From Candidatus Woesebacteria bacterium GW2011_GWB1_33_38 (GTDB lineage Bacteria; Patescibacteriota; Microgenomatia; UBA8517), in the NCBI GenBank assembly GCA_000990005.1, contig LBPF01000010.1, positions 1 through 43,756 on the forward strand: 43,756 nucleotides of DNA, read 5' to 3'. Below are positions 15,001 to 22,641 of this stretch, piece after piece (position 1 is the stretch's first letter; the number at the start of each line of letters is the position of its first letter). The notes under the pieces were generated by a model. That model was not told the DNA's origin. It saw only the letters and a program-made list of their open reading frames with translations, and did not search any database. A program made the translations under genes and the position numbers.

Positions 15001-15582
15001 AGTTTCCAAGGAATATTTGATAAACAAACAAATATAAACCTTAATAATCCCTTTACAGTTTTTTCAGTTAAAGACTTACAAGATGCTCTAAGACCCATTG
15101 CTATGTTTATGATCCTTGACTACATCTGGACTAGAGTTAAAAAAGATATAAAAAGAAGAATATTAATTGTTGATGAGGCGTGGCATATGATGAGATATCC
15201 TGATACTGCACAATTTCTTTGGTCTGTTGTCAAGAGGGCCAGAAAATACTATCTGGGACTCACTACAATCACTCAAGATGTTGAGGACTTCCTAAGTCAG
15301 GACATAGGAAAGGCAATTGTTACCAATAGCGCATTAAGGCTTCTATTAAAACAGTCGCCGGCTGCAATTGATAAAATTGGAGATCTTTTCTACTTGTCTC
15401 AAGGAGAAAAACAATTACTTTTGGCTGCAAATGTAGGAGAGGGAATATTCTTTGCAGGACCACACCATGCACCAATTAGAGTTGTTGCTTCTGAGGAAGA
15501 ACATAAACTTATAAATACTAAACCACAAGATTCACCACAAGGGACCATGCCAAATTTAAAAGCATGGAATAAGGAGGCATAA
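12010..15582 (+). CDS. virB4: VirB4-like ATPase interrupted by an intein in the P-loop
   Basis: The 1190-aa precursor carries an N-terminal VirB4 domain (MQLHDVIAPNDVEVDFDF; RTLFVAGYPRF). The Walker A stretch ATSGAGK is followed by a 578-residue intein (residues 274-851) and then by SYFVKLEAVRSLMVG. After removal of the intein the Walker A reads GAGKSYFVKLE, as in intact VirB4 proteins, in a product of about 612 aa. Walker B is RRILIVDEAW, followed by the VKRARKYYLGLTTITQDVEDF region. VirB4 powers assembly or transport in type IV systems. A GTG five codons upstream is an alternative start. The gene ends in AAGGAGG and overlaps the next start by one base. Confidence 0.9.
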   Translation: MQNDNKTNTTKITPESQNTDIVKPVIQNPVAMVESGEMQLHDVIAPNDVEVDFDFVKVNNVYYRTLFVAGYPRFVAPGWLEPVVNFNSSLDISFYVYPVQGKSVLDDLRRKIAEMEAEISTDIERGRIVDPSTTAKLEDARALQEQLVKGIERYYEFSFYITIPANSVDELNNISRQIDSLLGSLLIIAKHASLDQREGFLASAPYGQDRLSITRNMDTTSVATTFPFTSAELSSDRGVLYGINSQNESFIIFDRFSLENGNMTVFATSGAGKSTNFSCPILYQDQKGNTKHGKIGEMIEEIIKKGKLEQIEKDIEGVYNPNIKVFAFDKNLKGKWSDVTIAARKVSPKYLYKMETRSGRKVTITKDHCLVCLKDGNVVTTKGDIVQIGNYLPVPRQVKQSEIRFDNAYSEELLTLLGLFTSEGHIGKRVSISNTDNKILELIARASKYLCLDISPIYNYPSKTQVRGYYFKNKGLLRLIKDIAGDGKSGTKRVPFPIFSLSDKQISIYLKAYFEGDGGAESHEITATTKSENLASDLAYLLLRFGIIARIHSKIKSATNTVAKIKREYYQISISGQDNIRKYIDEIGFITKEKNDKALKLLKKSNTNFDVVPELQSIFKEIYDELYNSEIPAPKNFSEVKLGIFKPSREKLLKIISGIKNRIYEIESLEGDGISKLTALPTVQQIIEKGKDKRLNTLLWKSLDHSWKTMRNGIPPYTKNALIAANITHGYDIEIDEVGRALYRSFKFTGVSLEKYDSPLWESTLYRHANAQYEKLLKARDYITKIFSKKLSSLKKIKEKVEWLETLAKSDLYWDEIIKITKVKSKHPYVYDLQVNDSVFLAGYGGMFIHNSYFVKLEAVRSLMVGTEAIILDPEAEYKALCEAVGGEYIAFSFNSPAKINPFDLAQIREEGENQLGLKILSLHSLMKVIMGQISPTQEAMLDRALILTYKAKGITNDPETQTKEPPLIEDLYKTLIGMEVPDALDLAARLEKFVRGSFQGIFDKQTNINLNNPFTVFSVKDLQDALRPIAMFMILDYIWTRVKKDIKRRILIVDEAWHMMRYPDTAQFLWSVVKRARKYYLGLTTITQDVEDFLSQDIGKAIVTNSALRLLLKQSPAAIDKIGDLFYLSQGEKQLLLAANVGEGIFFAGPHHAPIRVVASEEEHKLINTKPQDSPQGTMPNLKAWNKEA
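12829..14562 (+). mobile_element. Intein with LAGLIDADG homing endonuclease, inserted at GK|S of VirB4
   Basis: The insert ends GYGGMFIHN followed by Ser (14563), the classic C-terminal HN|S junction. The Hint domain shows VTITKDHCLV (block B, T and H) and YVYDLQVNDSVFLAGYGG (blocks F/G). Two LAGLIDADG motifs are present: LLTLLGLFTSEG (near 13246-13281) and YLKAYFEGDGG (near 13534-13566), each with its acidic residue (E and D), so the endonuclease may be active. The first residue is most likely Ser (12829), because this restores a perfect P-loop and puts the block A isoleucine at position 8. A start at Cys (12844) is less likely. Confidence 0.9.
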
Positions 15583-18392
15583 TGGCAAATAAAATATTAG
15601 CACAGTTACTCGAATTACCAATACCAGAAGATCAAACAAGAGAAAGTTTGAGATTTTTAGGCGATGAATTAAATTCAACCGACATCGGTACTGAAAAGTT
15701 TAAAAAAATAAAACTAAAACTTATTGATCTAGGAATACCTGAAGATACACCTGATAAATATTTTGGTATTGTTATTGAAAATTGGTATGAGAATTTTACA
15801 GAAGCTCCAGAATATGTAGCCCAAACACAAACGACTGTTTCAGAAAAAGCTAATGAAGATATTTTTAGAGATGCAGAATATAGAGAAAAAACAGCAAAAG
15901 AAGCCAGAGAGAGAGCAAAAACTGACGTTGATAGGGGGATTAAGAAACAACAAGAACTTTACGAACAATTTTTCAAAGGTAAAAAAGTTGTTGTTGTACC
16001 AACAGAAGAAATACCAACAGTTGAACTAACTAAAGAAGACAAAGAAAAATTATTTACAGCTTCGCAGGAGGCAAAGGAAAATCCTGCAGGAACTAGAGAT
16101 TTTGTTAAGGAGAAGATCGTAGAATCAGTTCAATCCTCGTCACCTGAATACCAAAAAGGCGTTACGGAGCCTGTCATTGAAAAAACAGCTGTCTCTATAA
16201 CTGAAAACCTACGAAGCACACCTGATTGGAAAACTCCAGATGAGATACCTAGCAAAATTCCTGTAATGAATCCTGTGTCTCCAATTGTGGCATTAACAAT
16301 GCTTGAAGATGCAAAACTAAAAGGATTAATTACAGATGAACAAGCAAGAAAAATGTCTGTTGAGATGGCCCAAAATTTTGCACTAGGACTTGAAGCAGAA
16401 AATACAATAAATTTTGCAGGGGCAAATGCAGTATTTGGACAAAATATTGCAGCATCATTCTATGGCCCTGCAGATGGACACGTTACACAATTTGAAATTG
16501 CAGAAAATCAAGAAGAACAAAGAGATGAAGGGGTAGAGTTAGATCTTGAAGGAATTTATGATAATGGTAAAAAATTCTATGATATTTGGAATAAAATCAG
16601 ATCAGGCACAACAACTACTGAAGAAGTAGTTTCAACTTCTTTAACTTACGTACCAACATATGCTCAACCCATCTATGCTACAACTGCAGCAAAAACAACA
16701 ACTGTTTTAGCAAAAGCTTTGCCAATCGTTGGAGGTGTTTATGGTTTTAGACAAGGAGCATTACTTTCACAATGGGCAAGAAGTGGCCAACCTTTAATTT
16801 CGGCGGGAAACCAGCAAATGTTAAGATTATTAACTTCACGAGCTGGAATCCAAGAAATCACTTCCGCTTCGATGTTAACTTTTTCAAAACCTTTTGTATT
16901 TCAAAGTGGAAAATTATCCTTAGTATTTGTAACTGGGGCAAATCAAGCAACAGGTGCACAGGTTGCAATGGGGGGAGTTAAGTTTGGTGAAAAATGGTTG
17001 GGATTAGTTGGAGCAAAAGGTGGTACTCAAGCTGTTGTTGGCACTGTAACAGCTCAAGCGGGGACAAAAATCGCTGTAGGCACTTCGAGTTTTTTAACAA
17101 AAGCGTTAACTTTTTTAGGAGGACTTGGCAGTTGGGCGACAGCAGGGCTTAGTTTCGTTGCGGGGTGGATACTCGGTAAAATAATTGAAAAAATAGATTG
17201 GACAAAGGTTAAAAAGTTTTTTAAGGAAGTATTGGGGCCATTACTTCTTGTTGGTGGGGGAATAATGTTTGGGGCGCCAGTATTGGGACTAGCTGCTGGG
17301 GGATTAGCTTTTGGTGTTGCTAGGGGGGCAACACTAGCTGGAATTGGGGCAGGAATCTGGGGATTTTTTGGTGCAATTGGTTCTGCTTTTATAATTTCAA
17401 TTAGTACGCCAATAATTATCACACTTTTAGTTCTCCCACCCCTTGTTGCTTTTATAATGCTAGTTATAAATAACAGTGCCTACATGGTCCCACCAGGACC
17501 AAGTTCTGGTTCTGGAGGAATAACCTCGTCTTACATAGAAGTTATTAAAACACCTAATCCTCCTGGTCCATTTGAAAATTCAGAATTACCTTTAACAGTG
17601 GAATATACGATCACAATTAAGGCCAAAAGAGGCAATCTTACAAATGTTAGAATTTCTTACTCTTGCAATGTTACCAGTGAAACTTCTGAAATAAAATGTC
17701 CAAAGCCAGAACCCGACATCCCCACGACAATAGAGGGTGAGATATCACCAACATCACCTTCTTCTTTTACATACAAACATACTTATAGCGCAGGAGTTTT
17801 CGAAGATTCATTGATTACTGATACAATTATTGTTACAGCTGATACCCCAACAATTAAAAACGAGAAGGCTTCTGGATCAGCCTCCATTACTATTGGGGAT
17901 CCTCCTGACGAGTGTCCAAATGAAATGTGGCCAACTGATCATGGATTATTTATTTCCCAAGGTGCATATTCACCAGGAGGATTTACTCATAGCTCATCTG
18001 AAGCAATTGATATAGGAGTTGCATATGCTAGTGTATATGCAATCCATTCAGGAACTGTTGTTAGATCCAATTTTGATTCATGTTATGGAAATATAGTCGA
18101 GATAAAATCTCGTTGCGATAATAAAGATTTCATTAGTAGATATTCTCATCTTGAAGCATTAAATGTTAAAATTGACCAAGAAGTAACAAAAGGAAACACT
18201 ATTGGGCTAAGTGGAAAAACGGGATCATGTGTTTATGGTTTAACAGGGTTACATTTACATTTTGAATTTAAATACTGGCCAGATGGAAAACCAAGTTGGC
18301 CAAATAACCCCCCTTTCATGATGAAACCTTATATTCCTACAGATGTTCCTAGGGGTTGTTCGTCAATAGGAGAATGTAATGTATCATATTAA
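15582..18392 (+). CDS. Large membrane protein with C-terminal M23 peptidase domain
   Basis: The 936-aa protein has a charged coiled-coil-rich N-terminal third (to about 340). A long alanine/glycine-rich hydrophobic region follows (about 360-650, including GAIGSAFIISISTPIIITLL), then a beta-rich DUF11/Ig-like stretch (about 665-765) and an M23 (LytM) domain. The M23 zinc ligands are visible: H-S-S-S-E-A-I-D in GGFTHSSSEAIDIG and H-L-H in GLHLHFEF. Such peptidases cleave peptidoglycan cross-bridges and would let the secretion apparatus cross the wall. The start is clear: AAGGAGG six bases upstream, and the ATG overlaps the virB4 stop. Confidence 0.8.
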   Translation: MANKILAQLLELPIPEDQTRESLRFLGDELNSTDIGTEKFKKIKLKLIDLGIPEDTPDKYFGIVIENWYENFTEAPEYVAQTQTTVSEKANEDIFRDAEYREKTAKEARERAKTDVDRGIKKQQELYEQFFKGKKVVVVPTEEIPTVELTKEDKEKLFTASQEAKENPAGTRDFVKEKIVESVQSSSPEYQKGVTEPVIEKTAVSITENLRSTPDWKTPDEIPSKIPVMNPVSPIVALTMLEDAKLKGLITDEQARKMSVEMAQNFALGLEAENTINFAGANAVFGQNIAASFYGPADGHVTQFEIAENQEEQRDEGVELDLEGIYDNGKKFYDIWNKIRSGTTTTEEVVSTSLTYVPTYAQPIYATTAAKTTTVLAKALPIVGGVYGFRQGALLSQWARSGQPLISAGNQQMLRLLTSRAGIQEITSASMLTFSKPFVFQSGKLSLVFVTGANQATGAQVAMGGVKFGEKWLGLVGAKGGTQAVVGTVTAQAGTKIAVGTSSFLTKALTFLGGLGSWATAGLSFVAGWILGKIIEKIDWTKVKKFFKEVLGPLLLVGGGIMFGAPVLGLAAGGLAFGVARGATLAGIGAGIWGFFGAIGSAFIISISTPIIITLLVLPPLVAFIMLVINNSAYMVPPGPSSGSGGITSSYIEVIKTPNPPGPFENSELPLTVEYTITIKAKRGNLTNVRISYSCNVTSETSEIKCPKPEPDIPTTIEGEISPTSPSSFTYKHTYSAGVFEDSLITDTIIVTADTPTIKNEKASGSASITIGDPPDECPNEMWPTDHGLFISQGAYSPGGFTHSSSEAIDIGVAYASVYAIHSGTVVRSNFDSCYGNIVEIKSRCDNKDFISRYSHLEALNVKIDQEVTKGNTIGLSGKTGSCVYGLTGLHLHFEFKYWPDGKPSWPNNPPFMMKPYIPTDVPRGCSSIGECNVSY

Positions 18393-19395
18393 TAACATGA
18401 AGAAAAAAATGGCTGTCATTTTTATATTTTTAATAATTTCATTTTTATTTTACAATTTATTGAATAAGAATAAAAATAAAGAACGAACCAGAGAAATTAT
18501 ACCTCAAAAACCTTCAATTGAAAACGGTTTACAATCAGACTTTTCAAAAGTTGTACGTTTCAAAAACAGAAGTTTTACATTTCCTGAAAATCTTCCACTA
18601 ATAAATATAAGATATAAAAAATTTGATTTAGATTTTGTTAATGAAGTCAAAAACAAGCTAAACATATCAGAAAATATTAATGAATTTAAAGATATTAATG
18701 ACGGTATTAAATACTACATTAATTCAAATGACCATTTCCTAGTTGCAACTCCTTCCAAATCAAAAATAATATATGGATTTTCAGGTAATGTTTTCCCTAA
18801 TATTAAAAATATATTGTTGAGCGATGAAGAATTGCAAAACAAAGCTATTACTTTTTTAGAAAATAATTCTTTAAATATAAACAATTTTTTTAAAGTTAGT
18901 GATATTAAATACTTAAAAAGAAACGCTGACAATACCGACATTGAAAATACAGATAAGGAAAAGGCAGAAATGCTTCAAATTAATTTTTCACTAATCAATA
19001 GCTCGAATTATTCAATAGTAAATTCATATTCAGAAAATCCGAGTACTTTTGTACAAATATTAAGAAATGGTGAAATTTATTATTTAGAAGCAATATTGTT
19101 TGATGAAATAAAAGAAGGTTTAACAAATTACCCTCTAAAAACCTTTAATGATATTAAAAATAATATTAATGAAGCAAAATTAATTGATATTTTTGGTGAT
19201 TATCTATCAGTATCTGATATAAATATAAAAGATATTAATCAAATAGAAGTTGATTCTATCAAAATAGTATATTTACTTGAAGAAAAGAATAGAAATTATT
19301 TACAACCAATATATTTAATTAGTGGAAATGTTGAAATAATTGGGTCTACAGCGAATCAAGCAATACTCTATCTTCCAGCCTTTTCAAGTAATTAA
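18379..19395 (+). CDS. Membrane-anchored extracytoplasmic protein of unknown function
   Basis: This 338-aa protein has one N-terminal membrane segment (MAVIFIFLIISFLFYNLL) and a long exported, asparagine- and isoleucine-rich domain (ENINEFKDINDGIKYYI, LLSDEELQNKAITFLENNSL). It is weakly reminiscent of YycI/YycH-like anchored proteins, but I cannot assign a family. The ATG at 18379 overlaps the M23 gene by 14 bp and has AGGAG six bases upstream; a second ATG lies at 18397. It ends the secretion operon. Codon use is more AT-rich than in its neighbours. Confidence 0.65.
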   Translation: MYHINNMKKKMAVIFIFLIISFLFYNLLNKNKNKERTREIIPQKPSIENGLQSDFSKVVRFKNRSFTFPENLPLINIRYKKFDLDFVNEVKNKLNISENINEFKDINDGIKYYINSNDHFLVATPSKSKIIYGFSGNVFPNIKNILLSDEELQNKAITFLENNSLNINNFFKVSDIKYLKRNADNTDIENTDKEKAEMLQINFSLINSSNYSIVNSYSENPSTFVQILRNGEIYYLEAILFDEIKEGLTNYPLKTFNDIKNNINEAKLIDIFGDYLSVSDINIKDINQIEVDSIKIVYLLEEKNRNYLQPIYLISGNVEIIGSTANQAILYLPAFSSN

Positions 19396-19437
19396 ACTTG
19401 TGATTTTATTAGCAATATAAAACAAAGGAAATCCTCA

Positions 19438-19620
19438 TTAGAGTATCACAGGAGTAGTAATATTTAATTGTTCTTTGTAATTTTTAGAAATTACACATGA
19501 ATGCCCTATGCCAAATTTTGTTGATAATTTAATTAAAGAATTAACATCTTCAAAAGTCCCTGTCAATTTTGCCTCATTAGTTTTACATTTTTGTAGTAAA
19601 TTTACCACAAATTTGTACAT
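19438..19620 (-). CDS. Small hypothetical protein downstream of the AbiEii-like gene
   Basis: A 60-aa frame (MYKFVVNLLQKCKTNEAKLT and IKLSTKFGIGHSCVIS) starts 12 bp after the stop of the AbiEii-like gene on the same strand, so it could be the last gene of that operon. No family is recognised. It lacks a clear ribosome binding site. It might also be chance. Confidence 0.35.
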   Translation of the reverse strand: MYKFVVNLLQKCKTNEAKLTGTFEDVNSLIKLSTKFGIGHSCVISKNYKEQLNITTPVIL

Positions 19621-19632
19621 TTTTGTTGAATT

Positions 19633-20280
19633 TTAGTTTTTTAGAATGGAGTTTTGGTATTTGACCACTTCTTCTAAAATATATTTTTTACAATCTTCCC
19701 AAGAAAAATTTTTATCTGTCATTTCTATTGACCTTTTACCTTTGTCGTCCACATCTTCAAAATATGATAAGGCGCGCAAAGTTAAATAATAGTTAAATTC
19801 GGGATATTTTTTGTTAACAAATTGAAATATTTCGTGTAATTTGTATTTTTTTAGTAAATAAAAAATATCAATGTAATCCCTTTTTACAGGTCTGTGGTAA
19901 ACAGCAATCATCTTCATTGCTGAAATGTCAATTACGCTTGCTAAATCTACACCGAACAAATTTTGCTTATCATCAATTAATGGATATTTATATCTGAAAA
20001 AGGACATTTCGACATTATCGACCAAACAAAACATCGTATCTTTTTCCACTAATGTCTTAATAACCCTATTTCCAAATCTTTTTTTTATTTCACTATATAA
20101 TATCTTCGAATCAAAACGGTCTAAACAATAAAAATCAAAGTCAATTGAAGTTCTATGACCAAGTTGAAGAGCTAAAGATGTACCTCCCGCCAGATAAAAA
20201 TTAAATTCTCTAAGAAAATCTAATTTTTTAAAAACTTCTAACTGATTATTACTTAACATTTCAGGATAGAATTTAGTCAT
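19633..20280 (-). CDS. AbiEii-like nucleotidyltransferase toxin
   Basis: This 215-aa protein has FYLAGGTSLALQLGHRTSID with FDFY following, the GGTS...DxD core of the AbiEii/DUF1814 nucleotidyltransferases, then GVDLASVIDISAMKMIAVYHRPVKRDYIDIFYLL, which carries the K and RDxxD residues conserved in the family. AbiEii toxins transfer nucleotides to tRNA and arrest growth, and are opposed by an AbiEi-type protein. Here the upstream partner is a DUF6922 protein, a common alternative. All catalytic positions appear intact. Confidence 0.85.
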   Translation of the reverse strand: MTKFYPEMLSNNQLEVFKKLDFLREFNFYLAGGTSLALQLGHRTSIDFDFYCLDRFDSKILYSEIKKRFGNRVIKTLVEKDTMFCLVDNVEMSFFRYKYPLIDDKQNLFGVDLASVIDISAMKMIAVYHRPVKRDYIDIFYLLKKYKLHEIFQFVNKKYPEFNYYLTLRALSYFEDVDDKGKRSIEMTDKNFSWEDCKKYILEEVVKYQNSILKN

Positions 20281-20286
20281 TATAAT

Positions 20287-20577
20287 TTAGTATGGATTTA
20301 AATTAATAATAGATTTATTATAAACAAGTTTTGGAATATCTAAATCAAAAACTTTAATCCAATAGTCTAAAACGCTTCTCATCCATGAACCACGTACAGG
20401 TTTGGATACAATCTCTTTTATTTCGTTCCTTTTATAAGATTTAACTAACCAGTCCAGAGCCTTTCCGTCGCCTTTATTTAAAATTTCAGTAATTATTATA
20501 TCTTTATCCCTTTGAATATCCATTTTTGACAAATCATATGAAGCTAGATAAGTTTGTAAAAACTTTGGTATCGACAT
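20287..20577 (-). CDS. DUF6922-like partner of the AbiEii-type toxin
   Basis: The 96-aa protein starts MSIPKFLQTYLASYDLSKMD, continues with KDIIITEILNKGDGKALDWL and ends with a W-containing helix (VLDYWIKVFDL). This arrangement is typical of small proteins placed before AbiEii-type nucleotidyltransferases (DUF6922). I infer that it is the antitoxin. A TATAAT box (minus strand 20589-20584) ends 6 nt before the ATG. The gap to the toxin gene is 6 bp. Confidence 0.65.
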   Translation of the reverse strand: MSIPKFLQTYLASYDLSKMDIQRDKDIIITEILNKGDGKALDWLVKSYKRNEIKEIVSKPVRGSWMRSVLDYWIKVFDLDIPKLVYNKSIINLNPY

Positions 20578-20601
20578 ACAAATATTATACTACAAAGAAA
20601 A

Positions 20602-21057
20602 TTAATCAACTTCAAGAGAAAAGTCTGAGGGGTTTAGTAAGACTTTCTTTACTGCAGATAGAAAAACATCAAAATCACTTAAGTCGTCATTTATTAACTT
20701 ATACAATTCTTCTGGAGTAATTTGTGCATAAAAATGAACTATTCTGTTTCTATATTTTGCCATTTCAACTAATTTTTCTGTAAACTCATTAGGAATTATT
20801 TTGTTTTCAGCAAGCTTGACAGCAATTTCCTTGTACTGAGTAGCTGTTGCCCCAGGAATTCTTGATAAAATGTGATTTCCAATATTAAATACTCCTTCTA
20901 AGGCTCGATGGAGATGAAATTGAGTTAATTTCCAAGAATCACCGTTTTTAAATTCATCAAATGGCTTATTTCTAAGCAATTGAAGTTCTTTTATTTCTCC
21001 TTCAATACCTTCAATTCTTTTTAAGATTATATCTTTTTCTAGTTTTAGATTTGTCAT
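20602..21057 (-). CDS. hepT: HepT-like HEPN toxin (DUF86)
   Basis: This 151-aa helical protein contains MAKYRNRIVHFYAQITPEELYKLI. The segment R-N-R-I-V-H-F-Y matches the HEPN RNase motif RX4HXY exactly. Its N-terminal half (FHLHRALEGVFNIGNHILSR) is the usual DUF86 helical bundle. HepT toxins cleave RNA and are silenced by AMP transfer from MntA to the tyrosine. Here the adjoining mntA is broken, so the toxin gene appears intact without its cognate enzyme. The intact MntA at 9945 belongs to a different subfamily. Confidence 0.85.
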   Translation of the reverse strand: MTNLKLEKDIILKRIEGIEGEIKELQLLRNKPFDEFKNGDSWKLTQFHLHRALEGVFNIGNHILSRIPGATATQYKEIAVKLAENKIIPNEFTEKLVEMAKYRNRIVHFYAQITPEELYKLINDDLSDFDVFLSAVKKVLLNPSDFSLEVD

Positions 21058-21058
21058 T

Positions 21059-21321
21059 TCAATTTATTCTATCAAGAGTAGCTTGTTGAAACATTTGTCT
21101 ATAGTGTGCAAAATCTTGATAATTAGTCATAACTTGTTCTTTAAAATTGGGAAATATTTTCTCATTTTTTTGATAAATAACATTTCCATATGTAATTAAA
21201 TGATTTTTAAGTTCCATTGTCGCATCAGAATCAAAAACGATATCAATAGAGAACCAAAAAGAATTAAGGCGTCCACGCCCAATTCCAATAGTTTAGCTTT
21301 TTCATGATCAGTTAAAGTCAT
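21059..21321 (-). pseudogene. Broken mntA-type nucleotidyltransferase
   Basis: From the ATG at 21321 the frame reads MTLTDHEKAKLLELGVDALI then LFGS, the start of a minimal nucleotidyltransferase. It then changes frame and stops. Shifting frame right after the GS recovers SIDIVFDSDATMELKNHL through to a stop at 21059, 1 bp before the hepT start. The segment that should lie between GS and the DxD pair (about 8-10 residues, including the G and the first D) is missing. An internal deletion with a frameshift explains this. The TATAAT promoter (minus strand 21333-21328, 6 nt before the ATG) is intact, so hepT may still be transcribed. Confidence 0.7.
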
Positions 21322-21343
21322 GGCTTTATTATACTACAAAAAA

Positions 21344-22462
21344 CTAATTCTGTGACTTAATAGGCATTATAAGATGGAGGAAGTTTGGGGACTTTGAGTC
21401 CAGAAAGATAGCTGCAGTGTTTGCTCCTGTAATTTTTATACAAATCTCATCATTTTCTATAACTTTTAACATTTCTTCAAGAAACTTAAAATTAAACATG
21501 ATTTCTATTTCCTGCTCTATACTCTTTTCTCCCTCCCCAACTCTAATTTCTATTTCTGTTTCTTGACTACCTGAAGTTGAACTTTCTGCTTTAATTACTA
21601 ATTTTTCATTATTAATTATTAGCTTAACAATGTTTCCTGCGTCCCTTGCAAAAACAGACGAGAGTTTAACTGCTTTTTCCAATTCCAGTTTATCAATATT
21701 TATAATACTCACAGAAGATTTAGGAATAATTTTCTTGTAATCAGGGAATGACCCTTCAATAATTCTTGAGGAAAGTAATATATCTCCAATTTTAAAAACA
21801 ACTTGATTATTCTCCTTATCATATGACATTTCAATATTATCATCTTCTTCAATTCTTACTATTTCATTTAAGATTGATTTAGGGATTATTAAACTGAAAT
21901 CATCTGAGGTTATTTTTGTTTTTAATATAATTTCAGTAAGTCTTGAACCATCTGTTGCAACAAGAGTTAAATTTTTGTCATTAAAAATAAACCAAACTCC
22001 CGTATAAACAGGTCTAGTTTCATCAAGAGATACACTAAAAAGAACTTTAGACAGACTCTTGACAAATTCTTCTTTTTCTAAAACAATTGAATTTCTACCT
22101 ACACTTTTAGGTAATTTTGGAAAATCTGAGGTGTTTGACCCTAAGATATTTGATTTAAAATTGGGAGAAGTAATCTTTATTTGCTCTTTAACAACTTCAA
22201 TATCAATTGTTCCAGATGAAAGATTTGAAATCACTTCATTAAAAACTTTACCATTAACCGTAATTTCTCCTTCCTTTTCTATTTTTACAGCAATTGAAGT
22301 TGTTATTGAATTTTCTAAGTTAGTAGCTGATAAAGTTAATTTAGATTTATTTGCTTGAATTAAAATACTAGAAAGGATTGGAAGCTGTGCTTTATTGGTA
22401 ATAAAATGTGAAGTTAAGTTAATTGCAGTTTTTAAATTTTCTTGAAGAACAGTTAATTTCAT
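21344..22462 (-). CDS. dnaN: DNA polymerase III beta subunit (sliding clamp)
   Basis: This 372-aa protein is of normal length. It opens MKLTVLQENLKTAINLTSHF, with LPILSSILI following, has DETRPVYTGVWF and LVATDGSRLTEI in the middle, and ends FLHLIMPIKSQN, all standard beta-clamp landmarks. The clamp encircles DNA and tethers polymerase. The gene lies downstream of dnaA on the same strand, separated by a 170-bp region with DnaA boxes. A TGA-TATAAA box (minus strand 22477-22469) ends 6 nt before the ATG, so it can be expressed independently of dnaA. Confidence 0.97.
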   Translation of the reverse strand: MKLTVLQENLKTAINLTSHFITNKAQLPILSSILIQANKSKLTLSATNLENSITTSIAVKIEKEGEITVNGKVFNEVISNLSSGTIDIEVVKEQIKITSPNFKSNILGSNTSDFPKLPKSVGRNSIVLEKEEFVKSLSKVLFSVSLDETRPVYTGVWFIFNDKNLTLVATDGSRLTEIILKTKITSDDFSLIIPKSILNEIVRIEEDDNIEMSYDKENNQVVFKIGDILLSSRIIEGSFPDYKKIIPKSSVSIINIDKLELEKAVKLSSVFARDAGNIVKLIINNEKLVIKAESSTSGSQETEIEIRVGEGEKSIEQEIEIMFNFKFLEEMLKVIENDEICIKITGANTAAIFLDSKSPNFLHLIMPIKSQN

Positions 22463-22508
22463 AATCTGTTTATATCACTTTTAAATTAGTAGTACTAGTA
22501 GTAGAGAG

Positions 22509-22641
22509 TGTTGATAAGTTAATAATTAAGAAATAAGAATTAAGAATTTGGAATTAGTACGGGATATAAGCCAGTGGATAATTATGTGTATAAGATGATA
22601 CTTTTTGTGGATAAGTGGATTAATCTAATAAGTTATCCAGT
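22509..22641. other. Candidate origin region with DnaA boxes between dnaA and dnaN
   Basis: One perfect DnaA box, TGTGGATAA (reverse of TTATCCACA), lies at 22606-22614. One-mismatch boxes lie at 22509-22517 (TGTTGATAA) and 22573-22581 (AGTGGATAA), and TTATCCAG lies at 22633-22640 over the dnaA stop. AT-rich repeats separate them. The cluster and the dnaA-dnaN context suit oriC. Confidence 0.55.
22517..22558. repeat. Degenerate repeat, AATTAAGAATTAAG family
   Basis: The origin region between the DnaA boxes contains AATAATTAAGAAATAAGAAT and AAGAATTTGGAATTAG. The same words occur at 2700-2733, 7649-7690 and 9157-9200, all between genes. Confidence 0.5.
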
